Assembly: GCA_902494375.1 (NCBI GenBank)
Contig: CABUTL010000011.1
Location: forward strand, 1-15,741
Source: an uncultured Collinsella sp.
GTDB taxonomy: Bacteria; Actinomycetota; Coriobacteriia; Coriobacteriales; Coriobacteriaceae
Length of the DNA stretch: 15,741 nucleotides
Direction: 5' to 3'
Shown here: piece by piece, positions 6,915-14,609 of the stretch
Layout: each line of letters opens with the position of its first letter
Position numbering within the stretch: position 1 is the stretch's first letter
The notes under the pieces: model-generated
Told to the model about the DNA's origin: nothing
Database searches by the model: none
The model's input: only the letters and a program-made list of their open reading frames with translations
Program-made: the position numbers and the translations under genes

Positions 6915-7511
6915 CTACTTAGAGTAGAGCTCGACGATGAGCTGCTCGTTGATATCACCGCTGATCTGCTCACGCGTCGGCAGAGCGAGCACGTTACCAG
7001 ACAGCTTCTCGATATCGACCTCGAGCCAGCCAGGGACCTCAAAGCGCTCGGAGGAAATCAGGGCCTCCTTGATGGGGAGGAGGTCACGGAACTTCTCGCC
7101 GACAGCGACGACGTCGCCGGCCTTGACGCGGTAGGACGGGATGTCCACGCGCTTGCCGTTCACGGTGAAGTGACCGTGACGGACGGACTGACGAGCCTCT
7201 TTGCGGGTGCGGGCGAAGCCAAGACGGAAGACGACGTTGTCGAGGCGAGACTCAAGAATGATCATGAGGTTCTCACCGGTGACGCCGTTCATCTTACGGG
7301 CCTTGTTGAAGTAGCCGTGGAACTGCTTCTCCAGAACGCCATAAATAAACTTGACCTTCTGCTTCTCGCGCAGCTGCATGCCGTACTCAGATTCCTTGCG
7401 ACGGCGCTTGGGCTGACGGATAGATTCCTTCTTGCTGCTGTAACCGAGCTCAGCGGGATCGATCCCGAGCTGACGGCAGCGCTTAAGAACAGGAGTCCTG
7501 TCGATTGCCAT
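6915..7511 (-). CDS. rpsD: Small ribosomal subunit protein S4
   Basis: S4 is a primary binder of 16S rRNA that nucleates 30S assembly, and in many bacteria it represses its own messenger. The 198-residue product starts MAIDRTPVLKRCRQLGIDPA and lacks the CxxC-type zinc knuckle of some S4 paralogues, so it is the zinc-free form. The S4 RNA-binding domain spans about 88-155, with ESRLDNVVFRLGFARTRKEA at 87-106 and RHGHFTVNGKRVDIPSYRVK. The ATG at 7511 has a GAAAGGA-type site. It is 19 bases after rpsK and 32 bases before rpoA. In Bacillus rpsD lies elsewhere; here it is inside the alpha cluster, as in Actinomycetota and Proteobacteria. Confidence 0.98.
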   Translation of the reverse strand: MAIDRTPVLKRCRQLGIDPAELGYSSKKESIRQPKRRRKESEYGMQLREKQKVKFIYGVLEKQFHGYFNKARKMNGVTGENLMIILESRLDNVVFRLGFARTRKEARQSVRHGHFTVNGKRVDIPSYRVKAGDVVAVGEKFRDLLPIKEALISSERFEVPGWLEVDIEKLSGNVLALPTREQISGDINEQLIVELYSK

Positions 7512-7530
7512 ATTGATACGATCCTTTCAG

Positions 7531-7935
7531 TTACACGCGGCGACGCTTCTTGGGGCGGCAGCCGTTGTGCGGAATGGGGGTCTTGTCCTGGATGCTCGAG
7601 ACCTCGAGGCCAGCAGCCTGGAGGGAGCGGATGGCGGTCTCACGACCGGAGCCGGGGCCCTTGACGAAGACGGAAACCTTCTTCATACCGTGCTCCATGG
7701 CCTGCTTGGCAGCAGCCTCGGCAGCCATCTGGGCAGCGAACGGCGTGGACTTACGGGAGCCCTTGAAGCCCACCTGGCCAGCCGACTTCCAGGAAATGAC
7801 ATTGCCCTGGGGATCGGTGATCGAAACGATCGTGTTGTTGAACGTAGAACGAATGTGAGCCTGGCCCACGGAAATGTTCTTACGGTCCGCGCGCTTCAGA
7901 CGGGCAGCGCGAACGTTCTTCTTAGCAGTAGCCAT
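7531..7935 (-). CDS. rpsK: Small ribosomal subunit protein S11
   Basis: S11 sits on the 30S platform and helps shape the E-site and the messenger exit region. The 134-residue product has the basic N-terminus [20 protein letters not shown], then [20 protein letters not shown] at 26-45, [20 protein letters not shown] at 56-75 and the C-terminal signature [17 protein letters not shown]. Length and order are normal. The ATG at 7935 follows AAGGAG. rpsM ends 14 bases upstream and rpsD begins 19 bases downstream, consistent with one polycistronic messenger. Confidence 0.99.
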   Translation of the reverse strand: MATAKKNVRAARLKRADRKNISVGQAHIRSTFNNTIVSITDPQGNVISWKSAGQVGFKGSRKSTPFAAQMAAEAAAKQAMEHGMKKVSVFVKGPGSGRETAIRSLQAAGLEVSSIQDKTPIPHNGCRPKKRRRV

Positions 7936-7949
7936 CTATCTAGCGCTCC

Positions 7950-8324
7950 TTATTTCTTCTTCTTAGCACCGATCTGACGCTTCGGGCCCTTGCGGGTACG
8001 AGCGTTAGTGTGGGTGCGCTGGCCGCGGACCGGGAGGCCCTTGCGGTGACGAAGGCCGCGGTTGCAGCCGATGTCCATAAGGCGCTTGACGTTCTGGTTG
8101 CGCTCACGGCGGAGGTCGCCCTCAACCATGATCTGGTTCTTATCGATATAATCGCGGATGGCGTTAACCTCATCCTCGGTGAGGTCCTTAACGCGCGTAT
8201 CCACGTTAACGTTGCACTCGACGCAAATCTTCGTCGCAGTGGTGCGGCCGATGCCGTAAATGTAGGTCAGACCGATCTCAACGCGCTTCTCACGCGGGAG
8301 GTCGACACCATTAATACGGGCCAA
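7950..8324 (-). CDS. rpsM: Small ribosomal subunit protein S13, TTG start
   Basis: S13 lies in the head of the 30S subunit and contacts the P-site tRNA and the 50S subunit. The 124-residue product begins [20 protein letters not shown] and includes [13 protein letters not shown] at 22-34, [20 protein letters not shown] at 67-86 and the C-terminal signature [20 protein letters not shown] followed by a basic tail. The family N-terminus fixes the start at a TTG codon (8324-8322), with GAGGAG about 6 bases upstream. No in-frame ATG exists upstream before a stop. A TTG start on a highly needed ribosomal protein is uncommon. rpmJ ends 14 bases upstream. Confidence 0.97.
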   Translation of the reverse strand: MARINGVDLPREKRVEIGLTYIYGIGRTTATKICVECNVNVDTRVKDLTEDEVNAIRDYIDKNQIMVEGDLRRERNQNVKRLMDIGCNRGLRHRKGLPVRGQRTHTNARTRKGPKRQIGAKKKK

Positions 8325-8338
8325 CGTAGTCTCCTCTC

Positions 8339-8452
8339 TTAACCCTGACGCTGCTTATGACGGGGGTTCTCGCAAATGACGAGGACCTTGCCATGGCGCC
8401 TAATGATTTTGCACTTATCGCACATCTTCTTGACCGAAGGACGTACCTTCAT
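8339..8452 (-). CDS. rpmJ: Large ribosomal subunit protein L36, zinc form
   Basis: L36 is the smallest 50S protein and stabilises 23S rRNA packing. The 37-residue product starts [20 protein letters not shown] and ends [11 protein letters not shown]. Cys11, Cys14, Cys27 and His32 form the zinc ribbon, so this is the zinc-dependent (C+) form. The ATG at 8452-8450 has AAGGAA just upstream. Its place between infA and rpsM is the classic Gram-positive order. The gap to infA is 150 bases, far longer than the others in this block, and holds two hairpins. Confidence 0.97.
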   Translation of the reverse strand: MKVRPSVKKMCDKCKIIRRHGKVLVICENPRHKQRQG

Positions 8453-8501
8453 CGTTCTTCCTTTCGGTAGCGCTCAAACTACTTCCCTACTATCTACTCG
8501 C

Positions 8502-8578
8502 CCAGCCGCAGGCGTTTAAAACTATGGCTGGTCTTCACACACAATCCGACCGTAGGTTGAGCTAAGCCTGCAGTCGGA
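8502..8578 (-). other. Two hairpins in the infA-rpmJ gap
   Basis: Reading the minus strand, the first hairpin pairs TCCGACTGCAGG (8578-8567) with CCTACGGTCGGA (8556-8545): 12 positions with one mismatch and one G-U pair, around a 10-base loop. The second pairs CCAGCC (8531-8526) with GGCTGG (8507-8502) around an 18-base loop. The first is followed by TTGTGTGTG, not a clean U-tract, so a terminator is not clear. They are candidates for messenger processing, attenuation or protein binding. Confidence 0.6.
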
Positions 8579-8602
8579 AATGGAGTGCGTGTATGCGTGC
8601 CG

Positions 8603-8821
8603 CTATTTGTAGCGATAGGTGATGCGGCCGCGGGTCAGGTCGTACGGGGAAAGCTCCACGACAACCCTGTCACCGGGGAGAATACGGATGTAATTCATTC
8701 GGATTTTGCCAGAAATGTTGCACAGAACCGAATGACCGTTCTCGAGCTCGACCTTAAACATGGCGTTGGGCAACGGTTCCTTTACCGTACCCTCGAGCTC
8801 AATTGCGTCTTCCTTCTTCAC
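8603..8821 (-). CDS. infA: Translation initiation factor IF-1
   Basis: IF-1 is an OB-fold protein that blocks the 30S A-site during initiation and supports IF-2 and IF-3. The product is exactly 72 residues, the usual family length, if it starts at the GTG at 8821-8819: the N-terminus then reads [20 protein letters not shown], aligning with the MAKED start of other members. A TTG at 8827-8825 two codons earlier is an alternative. The core includes [20 protein letters not shown] and the C-terminal signature [15 protein letters not shown]. Purine-rich AGAGAAAG lies 10 bases upstream of the GTG, so the ribosome site is only moderate. It lies downstream of map by about 104 bases, with a possible promoter between. 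Confidence 0.97.
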   Translation of the reverse strand: MKKEDAIELEGTVKEPLPNAMFKVELENGHSVLCNISGKIRMNYIRILPGDRVVVELSPYDLTRGRITYRYK

Positions 8822-8860
8822 AAGCAATCATCTTTCTCTAGAAAACGACAGCGATTGAGT

Positions 8861-8889
8861 ATTTTACAACACGTATGCACGCATCGTAA
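8861..8889 (-). promoter_or_regulatory. Possible promoter upstream of infA
   Basis: On the minus strand TTACGA (8889-8884) and TAAAAT (8866-8861) are separated by 17 bases. The -10 is 5 of 6 to consensus, the -35 only 3 of 6. An overlapping pair TTGTGG and TACGAT with 17 bases between them lies slightly upstream. A 7-bp hairpin (8903-8922) lies just after map with no U-tract. This local AT-rich gap would let infA and the genes after it be transcribed independently. Confidence 0.35.
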
Positions 8890-8925
8890 TAACTTCGTAA
8901 TGGCTCCACAACTAAGTGGAACTTG

Positions 8926-9714
8926 TTACATTTCTCCGCCTTGGAGCGAACACCAAGCACCTTGGGCATCCGTGGTGAGAATCACCGGACCGTCATTGGT
9001 AATGGCGACGGTGTTCTCGTAGTGCGCGGCGGGCAGGTGGTCGTTGGTCGTAACAATCCAACCGTCGGAGCCCGTGCTCACATGGTTGGAACCCATCGTA
9101 ACCATCGGCTCGATGGCAATGACCATGCCGGCCTGGAGGCGAACGCCCCTCCCCTTCTTTCCATAGTTAGGAACGTTGGGGTCCTCGTGCATCACGCGGC
9201 CAATGCCATGGCCCACATAGTCACGAAGCACGCCGTAACCGTGAGACTCGGCGAGGGACTGAACGGCATAACCGACGTCCCCGATATGGTTACCGGGAAC
9301 AGTCTGCTCGATGGCAGCCTTAAGGCAATCGCGCGTGATCTCGCACAAAGCCTTGGCTTCGGGCGTGGGGGTGCCGACGAAAAACGTCCAAGCGTTATCG
9401 CCGACCCAACCGTCGACAACGGCTCCCGTATCGATGGAGATGATATCGCCATCGCGCAGGATCATGTCGGGGTTGGGAATACCGTGTACCACGGCATCGT
9501 TAATCGATGCGCAAATGGTTCCGGGAAACCCGCCGTAACCCTTAAAGGCTGGGGTGCCACCATGCATGCGGATAATCTGCTCCGCGAGCTGATCGAGCTC
9601 AAAAGTCGAAACGCCGGGGCGCACCATGGCTCCAACGTGGCGGAGCGCCATCTTAGATAGCGCTCCTGCCTTCTTCATCTGCTCGATTTGCGTTGCAGAC
9701 TTAATCTTGATCAT
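8926..9714 (-). CDS. map: Type I methionine aminopeptidase
   Basis: This enzyme removes the initiator methionine from nascent proteins when the second residue is small. The 262-residue product has the pita-bread fold motifs and all five metal ligands: Asp95 (IDTGAVVDG), Asp106 (GDNA), His169 (GHGIGRVMHEDP), Glu202 (IAIEPM) and Glu233 (HYENTVAIT). His77 in VVHG and His176 match the substrate-contact histidines of the E. coli enzyme. There is no N-terminal zinc finger or SH3 extension, so it is the short type Ia form. The ATG overlaps the adk stop codon as ATGA, so the two are translationally coupled. Confidence 0.98.
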   Translation of the reverse strand: MIKIKSATQIEQMKKAGALSKMALRHVGAMVRPGVSTFELDQLAEQIIRMHGGTPAFKGYGGFPGTICASINDAVVHGIPNPDMILRDGDIISIDTGAVVDGWVGDNAWTFFVGTPTPEAKALCEITRDCLKAAIEQTVPGNHIGDVGYAVQSLAESHGYGVLRDYVGHGIGRVMHEDPNVPNYGKKGRGVRLQAGMVIAIEPMVTMGSNHVSTGSDGWIVTTNDHLPAAHYENTVAITNDGPVILTTDAQGAWCSLQGGEM

Positions 9715-10337
9715 AGACCGAGAGCCTCTTTGACATCCCCGTACACGGTCTCGCGAGCCTGGTCACCGTTGACCGACTTGAGCAGACCCTGGCCACGATA
9801 GTAGTCGACGAGCGGGCTCGTGGACTTCTCGTAGACGTCGAGACGGTTCTTGATGGTCTCGGGCTTGTCGTCGTCGCGCTGATACATCTCGCCGCCACAC
9901 TTGGGGCAGGTAGCATCGGCAGCGGTGCCGGTGTAACCGCAGGCGCGGCAGGTGCGACGCGAAGACAGACGATCGATAATGACCTCGGGGGCCACATCGA
10001 CCAGAAGGGCGCAGTCGATCTCGCGACCCATGGCGGAGAGCTCGGAATCGAGCGTCACGGCCTGGGCGGTGTTGCGCGGGAAGCCGTCGAGGATGAAGCC
10101 CTGCTGGGCGTCATCGGCGGCAAGGCGCTCCTTGACAAGGTCGATCACGAGCTGATCGGGAACGAGCTCGCCAGCGTCCATGTACTTCTTAGCCTGAATA
10201 CCAAGCTCGGTGCCACCCTTGACGGCAGCACGCAGCAGGTCGCCCGTGGAAATGTGAGCGACGCCAAACTCGGCGACGAGCTCCTGTGCGACGGTACCCT
10301 TACCGGCACCCGGAGCTCCGAGCAATACGAGGTTCAT
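9711..10337 (-). CDS. adk: Adenylate kinase, zinc-type LID
   Basis: Adenylate kinase interconverts ATP plus AMP and two ADP, keeping adenylate pools balanced. The 208-residue product starts MNLVLLGAPGAGKGTVAQEL with the P-loop GAPGAGKGT at 7-15. It has the AMP-binding stretch ISTGDLLRAAV and the FILDGFPRNTAQA motif at 81-93. The long LID domain carries Cys130, Cys133, Cys144 and Cys147, a structural zinc site typical of Gram-positive enzymes. The ATG at 10337-10335 has AGGAGG at 10350-10345 with 7 bases of spacing. A TTG at 10343 would extend it by 2 residues and is unlikely. It is 18 bases after secY and overlaps map by 4 bases. Confidence 0.98.
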   Translation of the reverse strand: MNLVLLGAPGAGKGTVAQELVAEFGVAHISTGDLLRAAVKGGTELGIQAKKYMDAGELVPDQLVIDLVKERLAADDAQQGFILDGFPRNTAQAVTLDSELSAMGREIDCALLVDVAPEVIIDRLSSRRTCRACGYTGTAADATCPKCGGEMYQRDDDKPETIKNRLDVYEKSTSPLVDYYRGQGLLKSVNGDQARETVYGDVKEALGL

Positions 10338-10355
10338 GAGCAATCCTCCTCTAGC

Positions 10356-11642
10356 CTATTTAAAGAATCCATCGTAATCATACATCTTGATCTGGCCTTC
10401 GAGCTTATCGACCGTGTCGAGCACGACGCCGACCATGATGAGGATGGACGTGCCGCCAAATGCCTGGATTAGCTGGTTACCCGTAAAGGAGAAGATGATC
10501 GAAGGCACGATGGCGATGAGCGCCAAAAAGACAGCGCTGGGAAGCGTAATCTTGTTGAGCGCGTTCTTGATGTAGGCCGCGGTAGCCCTACCCGGACGCA
10601 CGCCCGGAATAAAGCCGCCCTGCTTCTTAAGGTTGTCGGCCGTGTCATCGGGGTTGAACACCATGGACGTGTAGAAGTACGCGAAAAACACGATGAGGAC
10701 AACGTTAAGCACCCAGTTGAGCCAGCCGCGCGAAAGCGCAGAGGCAACTGCCTGGATCCAGCCGATGCCGGGGAAGAACACGGCAATCTGAGCCGGGAAG
10801 TAAAGCAGCGCCGAAGCGAAGATGATCGGCACGACACCCGCGGTGTTGACCTTGATGGGCAGGTAGGTGGTCTGGCCACCCATCATGCGACGGCCCACGA
10901 CGCGCTTAGCGTAGGAGACCGGGATGCGGCGCTGGCCGCGCTCAAGGAAAACAATCAACGGGATAACCAGCAGGATGATGGCGCAGATGATCACCATGGT
11001 GATGATGCCACCGGCATTGCCCTCGGTGCTGGAGAAGATAGCCTGCGGCAGACCGGCCATGATGTTCGCGAAGATGATCAGCGACATGCCATTGCCGATA
11101 CCGCGCTGGGTGATGAGCTCACCAATCCACATGATCAGCATGGCGCCCGCAGTGAGCGTGCCGACGATCATGAGGTCGAAGATGATCTCGGGAGCGCCGG
11201 CGCCATTGAAGCTGATGCCGAAGCTCTTAAAGAGGAAGAGGTAACCAACGGAGTTGAGGATTGCCAGAGCCAGGGTGAGGTAACGCGAATACTGCGTAAT
11301 CTTGGTCTGACCGACCTCGCCCTCGCGGGCAAGCTCATGCAGGGAAGGCACGACGGCCTGGAGCATCTGGAGGATGATCGAGCTGGTGATGTAAGGCATG
11401 ATGCCCAGCGAAAACACCGACACATAGCTCAACGCGCCGCCAGAGAAAAGATTCAGGAGGGCCATAGCACCTGCGGCGACCGAATTGTTATCGGTCGAGA
11501 AAAGGCCCAGCATCCCCTGGAAGGGAATGCCGGGCACAGGAACGTGCGCACCAATGCGGTACACGACGAGCATAGCTATGGTAAAAAGAATCTTTTCGCG
11601 CAATTCTTTGATGCGGAAAGCATTCTTAAGACCATTTAGCAC
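10356..11642 (-). CDS. secY: Preprotein translocase subunit SecY, GTG start
   Basis: SecY forms the protein-conducting channel of the SecYEG complex in the cytoplasmic membrane. The 428-residue product begins [20 protein letters not shown] and has about ten hydrophobic segments. The two family signatures are visible: [20 protein letters not shown] at about 64-83 and [20 protein letters not shown]. The cytoplasmic loop [16 protein letters not shown] and the later segment [20 protein letters not shown], both ribosome/SecA contact loops, are also present. Family alignment sets the start at GTG (11642-11640), which overlaps the rplO stop by 7 bases. An ATG a few bases on is out of frame. The site upstream is only AAAGG, so translation is probably coupled to rplO. 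Confidence 0.98.
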   Translation of the reverse strand: MLNGLKNAFRIKELREKILFTIAMLVVYRIGAHVPVPGIPFQGMLGLFSTDNNSVAAGAMALLNLFSGGALSYVSVFSLGIMPYITSSIILQMLQAVVPSLHELAREGEVGQTKITQYSRYLTLALAILNSVGYLFLFKSFGISFNGAGAPEIIFDLMIVGTLTAGAMLIMWIGELITQRGIGNGMSLIIFANIMAGLPQAIFSSTEGNAGGIITMVIICAIILLVIPLIVFLERGQRRIPVSYAKRVVGRRMMGGQTTYLPIKVNTAGVVPIIFASALLYFPAQIAVFFPGIGWIQAVASALSRGWLNWVLNVVLIVFFAYFYTSMVFNPDDTADNLKKQGGFIPGVRPGRATAAYIKNALNKITLPSAVFLALIAIVPSIIFSFTGNQLIQAFGGTSILIMVGVVLDTVDKLEGQIKMYDYDGFFK

Positions 11643-12085
11643 GGCAGCTCGACCTTTCCGCCGGCGGCCTCGATCTTGGCCTGCGCAGAAGCGCTGACCT
11701 TGTCGACCTTGACCGTGAACTTCTTGGTGAGCTCACCATTGCCGAGCACCTTGACGGGCTCGAACTCGCTCTTGGTGATGCGAGCGGCCTTAAGAGCGGC
11801 ACCGTCGATCACAGCGCCGTCCTCGAACTTACGCTCGAGACGCTCAACGTTAACAGCGGTGTACTCGATACGACGGGGGTTACGGAAGCCCGGAAGCTTG
11901 GGCAGGCGCATAGCCAGCGGAGTCTGGCCACCCTCGAAGCCGGCACCCTTGGTGCCACCAGAGCGGGAACCCTGGCCCTTCTGACCGCGGCCAGAAGTGG
12001 TGCCGTGACCCGAAGAATTGCCACGGCCGACGCGCTTGCGGTTCTTGGTGGAACCGGGCGCGGGAGTAAGATCGTGAAGCTGCAT
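11636..12085 (-). CDS. rplO: Large ribosomal subunit protein L15
   Basis: L15 binds 23S rRNA late in 50S assembly. The 149-residue product has the basic glycine-rich N-terminus [20 protein letters not shown] and [19 protein letters not shown], then [19 protein letters not shown], and the C-terminal domain with [20 protein letters not shown], all in the usual order and length. The ATG at 12085 follows GAGGAG, which overlaps the rpmD stop codon, so only 3 bases separate the two genes. Its last codons overlap the secY start. Confidence 0.98.
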   Translation of the reverse strand: MQLHDLTPAPGSTKNRKRVGRGNSSGHGTTSGRGQKGQGSRSGGTKGAGFEGGQTPLAMRLPKLPGFRNPRRIEYTAVNVERLERKFEDGAVIDGAALKAARITKSEFEPVKVLGNGELTKKFTVKVDKVSASAQAKIEAAGGKVELPC

Positions 12086-12088
12086 TTG

Positions 12089-12271
12089 CTACTCCTCTAC
12101 AATCTCGACAAGGTGCTTGACCTTGAAGATCATGCCGCGGACGGACTCGTTGTCAGCAATCTCGCGAACCTCGCGGATCCTGTGGAGACCGAGGGCACGG
12201 ACAGTACGGACCTGGTCCTGCTTGCAACCGTTGGTGCTGCGGACCTGCTTGATCTTGATGGTGTCAGCCAT
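12089..12271 (-). CDS. rpmD: Large ribosomal subunit protein L30
   Basis: L30 is a small 50S protein. The 60-residue product MADTIKIKQVRSTNGCKQDQ continues with VRTVRALGLHRIREVREIAD, the conserved L30 helix pattern, and ends FKVKHLVEIVEE. It keeps the short bacterial form. The start ATG lies 2 bases after the rpsE stop, and its ribosome site GGAG is inside the rpsE end. Its own end holds the site for rplO, so three genes are tightly coupled. Confidence 0.98.
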   Translation of the reverse strand: MADTIKIKQVRSTNGCKQDQVRTVRALGLHRIREVREIADNESVRGMIFKVKHLVEIVEE

Positions 12272-12273
12272 GC

Positions 12274-12798
12274 TTAGTTCTCCTTACCGACGAACATCTC
12301 GGAGACCGTCAGGCCACGGCGAGCCGCGACGTCCTCAGGGCTGGAGAGCTCCTTGAGGCCCTCGACGGCAGCCTTGATGATGTTGAGGCCGTTGTCGGTA
12401 CCGAGGGACTTGGACAGGACGTTCTTGATGCCAGCAAGCTCAAAGAGGGGACGCACAGCGCCGCCGGCGATAACGCCGGTACCCTCGACAGCGGGCTTAA
12501 TGATGATGCGGCCGGCACCAAAGTGGCCGAGAACCTCGTGCGGGATGGTGCCCTGCTCGGTCACCGGCACGTGGAACATGTTCTTCTTGGCATCGAGAGA
12601 TGCCTTGGAGATGGCCATGGGCACCTCAGCGGACTTGCCCATGCCAACGCCGACGTTGCCCTTACCGTCGCCAACGACGACGAGAGCGACGAGGCTCATG
12701 CGACGACCACCCTTGACGGTCTTCGACACGCGGTTGATGTAAACGACGCGCTCCTCGAACTCGGAGGCCTCGCGCTGCTGCTTCTGATTACGAGCCAT
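12274..12798 (-). CDS. rpsE: Small ribosomal subunit protein S5
   Basis: S5 is at the 30S messenger entrance and affects decoding fidelity and spectinomycin binding. The 174-residue product has the N-terminal double-stranded RNA-binding domain with [20 protein letters not shown] at 16-35 and [20 protein letters not shown] at 37-56, then the C-terminal domain with [20 protein letters not shown] and [20 protein letters not shown]. Lys26-Thr27-Val28 in the spectinomycin loop looks wild type. The ATG at 12798 has AGGAGGT 9 bases upstream. It follows rplR by 14 bases. Confidence 0.98.
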   Translation of the reverse strand: MARNQKQQREASEFEERVVYINRVSKTVKGGRRMSLVALVVVGDGKGNVGVGMGKSAEVPMAISKASLDAKKNMFHVPVTEQGTIPHEVLGHFGAGRIIIKPAVEGTGVIAGGAVRPLFELAGIKNVLSKSLGTDNGLNIIKAAVEGLKELSSPEDVAARRGLTVSEMFVGKEN

Positions 12799-12812
12799 GT
12801 GCTACATACCTC

Positions 12813-13181
12813 CTAGAACTCGAGACCGGCGGCACGAGCACCGTCGGCGAGGGCCTTGACGCGGCCATGGTAGATACGGCCACCGCGATCGAAGGCGACC
12901 TTGGTGATGCCGGCCTCGATGGCGCGCTTGCCAACGAGCTGACCGACCTTCTCCGCAGCCTCCTTGTTCGAGGTGTGGGTGCCCTTGAACTCGGCCTCGA
13001 GGGTCGAGGCAGAGACGAGCGTCAGGCTGGAGCCCTTGCTGTCGTCGATGATCTGGGCATAGATGTTGGCGTTAGTACGGGTCACGCGAAGACGCGGACG
13101 CTCGGAGGTACCCGAGACCTTGCCGCGAACACGACGCTGACGACGCTTGAGGCCTTCCAGCTTCGCCTTATGCTTGTTCAT
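12813..13181 (-). CDS. rplR: Large ribosomal subunit protein L18
   Basis: L18 binds 5S rRNA together with L5 and anchors it to the 50S central protuberance. The 122-residue product has the basic N-terminus [20 protein letters not shown], then [20 protein letters not shown] at 27-46, [20 protein letters not shown] and the C-terminal [19 protein letters not shown]. The length is typical. The ATG at 13181 follows AGGAG. The gap to rplF is 75 bases and contains an 8-bp hairpin. Confidence 0.98.
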   Translation of the reverse strand: MNKHKAKLEGLKRRQRRVRGKVSGTSERPRLRVTRTNANIYAQIIDDSKGSSLTLVSASTLEAEFKGTHTSNKEAAEKVGQLVGKRAIEAGITKVAFDRGGRIYHGRVKALADGARAAGLEF

Positions 13182-13209
13182 ACGTAAACTCCTAAAAAGG
13201 TTGATCTTG

Positions 13210-13231
13210 CCAGCACCTGACGGGGTGCTGG
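13210..13231 (-). other. Hairpin in the rplF-rplR gap
   Basis: CCAGCACC at 13210-13217 and GGTGCTGG at 13224-13231 form a perfect 8-bp stem with a 6-base loop. On the minus strand it is followed by CAAGATCAACCTTTTTAGGAG. The T5 is 10 bases away from the stem and adjoins the rplR ribosome site, so a terminator is unlikely. It may be a messenger processing or stability element. Confidence 0.6.
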
Positions 13232-13256
13232 TCTTATGCGAGTGAGTCGGTTACGA

Positions 13257-13793
13257 CTACTTGGCGGCCTTACCCAGCTTGCGGCGGATATGCTCGCCAA
13301 CGTAGTGGATACCCTTGCCCTTGTAAGGCTCGGGAGGACGATGGCCGCGGATCTCAGCGGCGATCTGACCGACCTGCTGCTTGTTGATACCCTTGACGTT
13401 CACGTGGGTGTTGTCGGGAACCTCGAAGGTGATGCCCTCGGGAGCCTCGACGATCACGGGGTGCGAGAAGCCCAGGGAGAACTCGAGGTTCTTGCCCTTC
13501 TGCTGCACGCGGTAACCGACGCCGGCGAGCTCGAGCTTCTTCTCGAAGCCCTCGGAAACGCCAACAACCATGTTGTGGATGAGGGCGCGGGTGAGGCCGT
13601 GGCGGGCACGGGTCTCACGCTCGTCGTCGGGACGGGAAACGGTGAGGACGTTGTCCTCGACGTTGATAGCGAGCTTCTCAAAGACATCGAGCTCGAGCTG
13701 GCCCTTGGGGCCCTTGACGACAACGTTGTTGCCGTTGACTGCCACTTCGACTCCGGCGGGAATCTGGACAGGCTTATTACCGATACGAGACAC
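13257..13793 (-). CDS. rplF: Large ribosomal subunit protein L6, GTG start
   Basis: L6 lies near the GTPase-factor binding region of the 50S subunit. The 178-residue product has two repeated alpha-beta domains: [40 protein letters not shown] at 66-85, [20 protein letters not shown] and the C-terminal signature [20 protein letters not shown]. The start is GTG at 13793-13791, with GGAG about 6 bases upstream; the family N-terminus MSRIG supports it. It follows rpsH by 33 bases. Confidence 0.98.
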   Translation of the reverse strand: MSRIGNKPVQIPAGVEVAVNGNNVVVKGPKGQLELDVFEKLAINVEDNVLTVSRPDDERETRARHGLTRALIHNMVVGVSEGFEKKLELAGVGYRVQQKGKNLEFSLGFSHPVIVEAPEGITFEVPDNTHVNVKGINKQQVGQIAAEIRGHRPPEPYKGKGIHYVGEHIRRKLGKAAK

Positions 13794-13826
13794 GGTGATC
13801 TCCTTTCCTTCTACCTACCGAGCGAA

Positions 13827-14225
13827 TTACCAGACGTAAGCGATGATCTCGCCGCCGACGTTGTGCTTGCGAGCATCGCGGTCGGTCATGACGCCATGGC
13901 TGGTGGAAATAATGGCGGTACCAAGGCCACCGCGGACGCGGGGCATGTCGGCAACGCCGGTGTACTTACGCAGGCCCGGCTTGGAAATGCGGCGGATGCC
14001 GTTGATGACCTTAGCCTTCTTGGGACCATACTTAAGCGTGATGTGCAGAGTCTTCTGGGGAACGGTGTCCTCGACATCGTAGCCCTCGATGTAGCCCTCC
14101 TCGTGCAGAACACGAGCGATCTCGACGAGCTTCTTGCTGCTCGGCATGGAGACCGTGGCCTTGTTCACAGAGTTAGCGTTACGGATGCGCGTAAGCATAT
14201 CTGCGATCGGGTCTGTAAGGTTCAT
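13827..14225 (-). CDS. rpsH: Small ribosomal subunit protein S8
   Basis: S8 binds the central domain of 16S rRNA and, in E. coli, represses the spc operon by binding its messenger near rplE. The 132-residue product has [40 protein letters not shown] and the C-terminal signature [20 protein letters not shown] followed by [13 protein letters not shown]. The ATG at 14225 has AAGGAG upstream. The 119-base gap to rpsN is long for this operon and has two hairpins, possible sites for regulation, though I could not match either to the S8 rRNA site. Confidence 0.98.
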   Translation of the reverse strand: MNLTDPIADMLTRIRNANSVNKATVSMPSSKKLVEIARVLHEEGYIEGYDVEDTVPQKTLHITLKYGPKKAKVINGIRRISKPGLRKYTGVADMPRVRGGLGTAIISTSHGVMTDRDARKHNVGGEIIAYVW

Positions 14226-14266
14226 ACAGATTCTCCTTCGTTCTTGATGAACACGTGCTCTTGGTT

Positions 14267-14352
14267 CTTCGCCGCCCTTAACGGCAAAGCCTTTTTAGCG
14301 CGTTTTCCCTGTTCCAAACTGATGCTTGAAACGCTGGTAGTGACTTACCAGC
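14267..14352 (-). other. Two hairpins around the rpsN stop and in the rpsN-rpsH gap
   Basis: On the minus strand GCTGGTA (14352-14346) pairs with TACCAGC (14339-14333) around a 6-base loop; the left arm contains the rpsN stop codon. Farther on, CTTTGCCG (14289-14282) pairs with CGGCGAAG (14274-14267) around a 7-base loop, 8 pairs with one G-U. Neither has a U-tract. The gap otherwise holds nothing recognisable except the rpsH ribosome site. Confidence 0.55.
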
Positions 14353-14530
14353 TGGCCTTCTTAACGCCGGGAAGCTCGCCCTTGAGTGCAAGCTCGCGGA
14401 AGCAGACACGGCACAGGCCGAACTTGCGGTACACAGAGTGCGGACGGCCGCAGCGCTGGCAGCGCGTGTACTCACGAGTAGAGAACTTCTGCTTGCGATT
14501 GCACTTGACGATCATCGATGTCTTAGCCAC
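14345..14530 (-). CDS. rpsN: Small ribosomal subunit protein S14, zinc type
   Basis: S14 sits in the 30S head. The 61-residue product is the short zinc form (often called type Z): Cys24 and Cys27 in [14 protein letters not shown] and Cys40 and Cys43 in CRVC make the zinc site, followed by [18 protein letters not shown], the conserved C-terminus. The start is GTG at 14530-14528, with GAGGAGG about 6 bases upstream. No ATG is available in frame. It lies 79 bases after rplE with a very stable hairpin in the gap. Confidence 0.97.
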   Translation of the reverse strand: MAKTSMIVKCNRKQKFSTREYTRCQRCGRPHSVYRKFGLCRVCFRELALKGELPGVKKASW

Positions 14531-14564
14531 TTATATCCTCCTCACATAGAGTATTGTTCGCCCC

Positions 14565-14594
14565 AAGCGCCGCCCCCTTGTGGGAACGGCGCTT
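14565..14594 (-). other. Very stable hairpin between rplE and rpsN
   Basis: AAGCGCCG (14565-14572) plus CCCCC pairs with GGGAA plus CGGCGCTT (14582-14594): a 13-pair stem with two G-U pairs and a 4-base loop (14578-14581, ACAA in the RNA). On the minus strand it is followed by GGGGCGAACAATAC, so there is no U-tract. It starts 15 bases after the rplE stop and ends 34 bases before the rpsN start. A 3'-end stabiliser, processing site or protein-binding element is plausible. Confidence 0.7.
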
Positions 14595-14609
14595 ATAGGG
14601 CAGGTGAAC

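Noticed and set aside
13236..14549. A 437-codon open frame on the plus strand opposite rplF, rpsH and rpsN
   Set aside because: Same antisense effect across three ribosomal protein genes; composition is dominated by Leu, Asp, Gly, Val and Ala with no recognisable domain.
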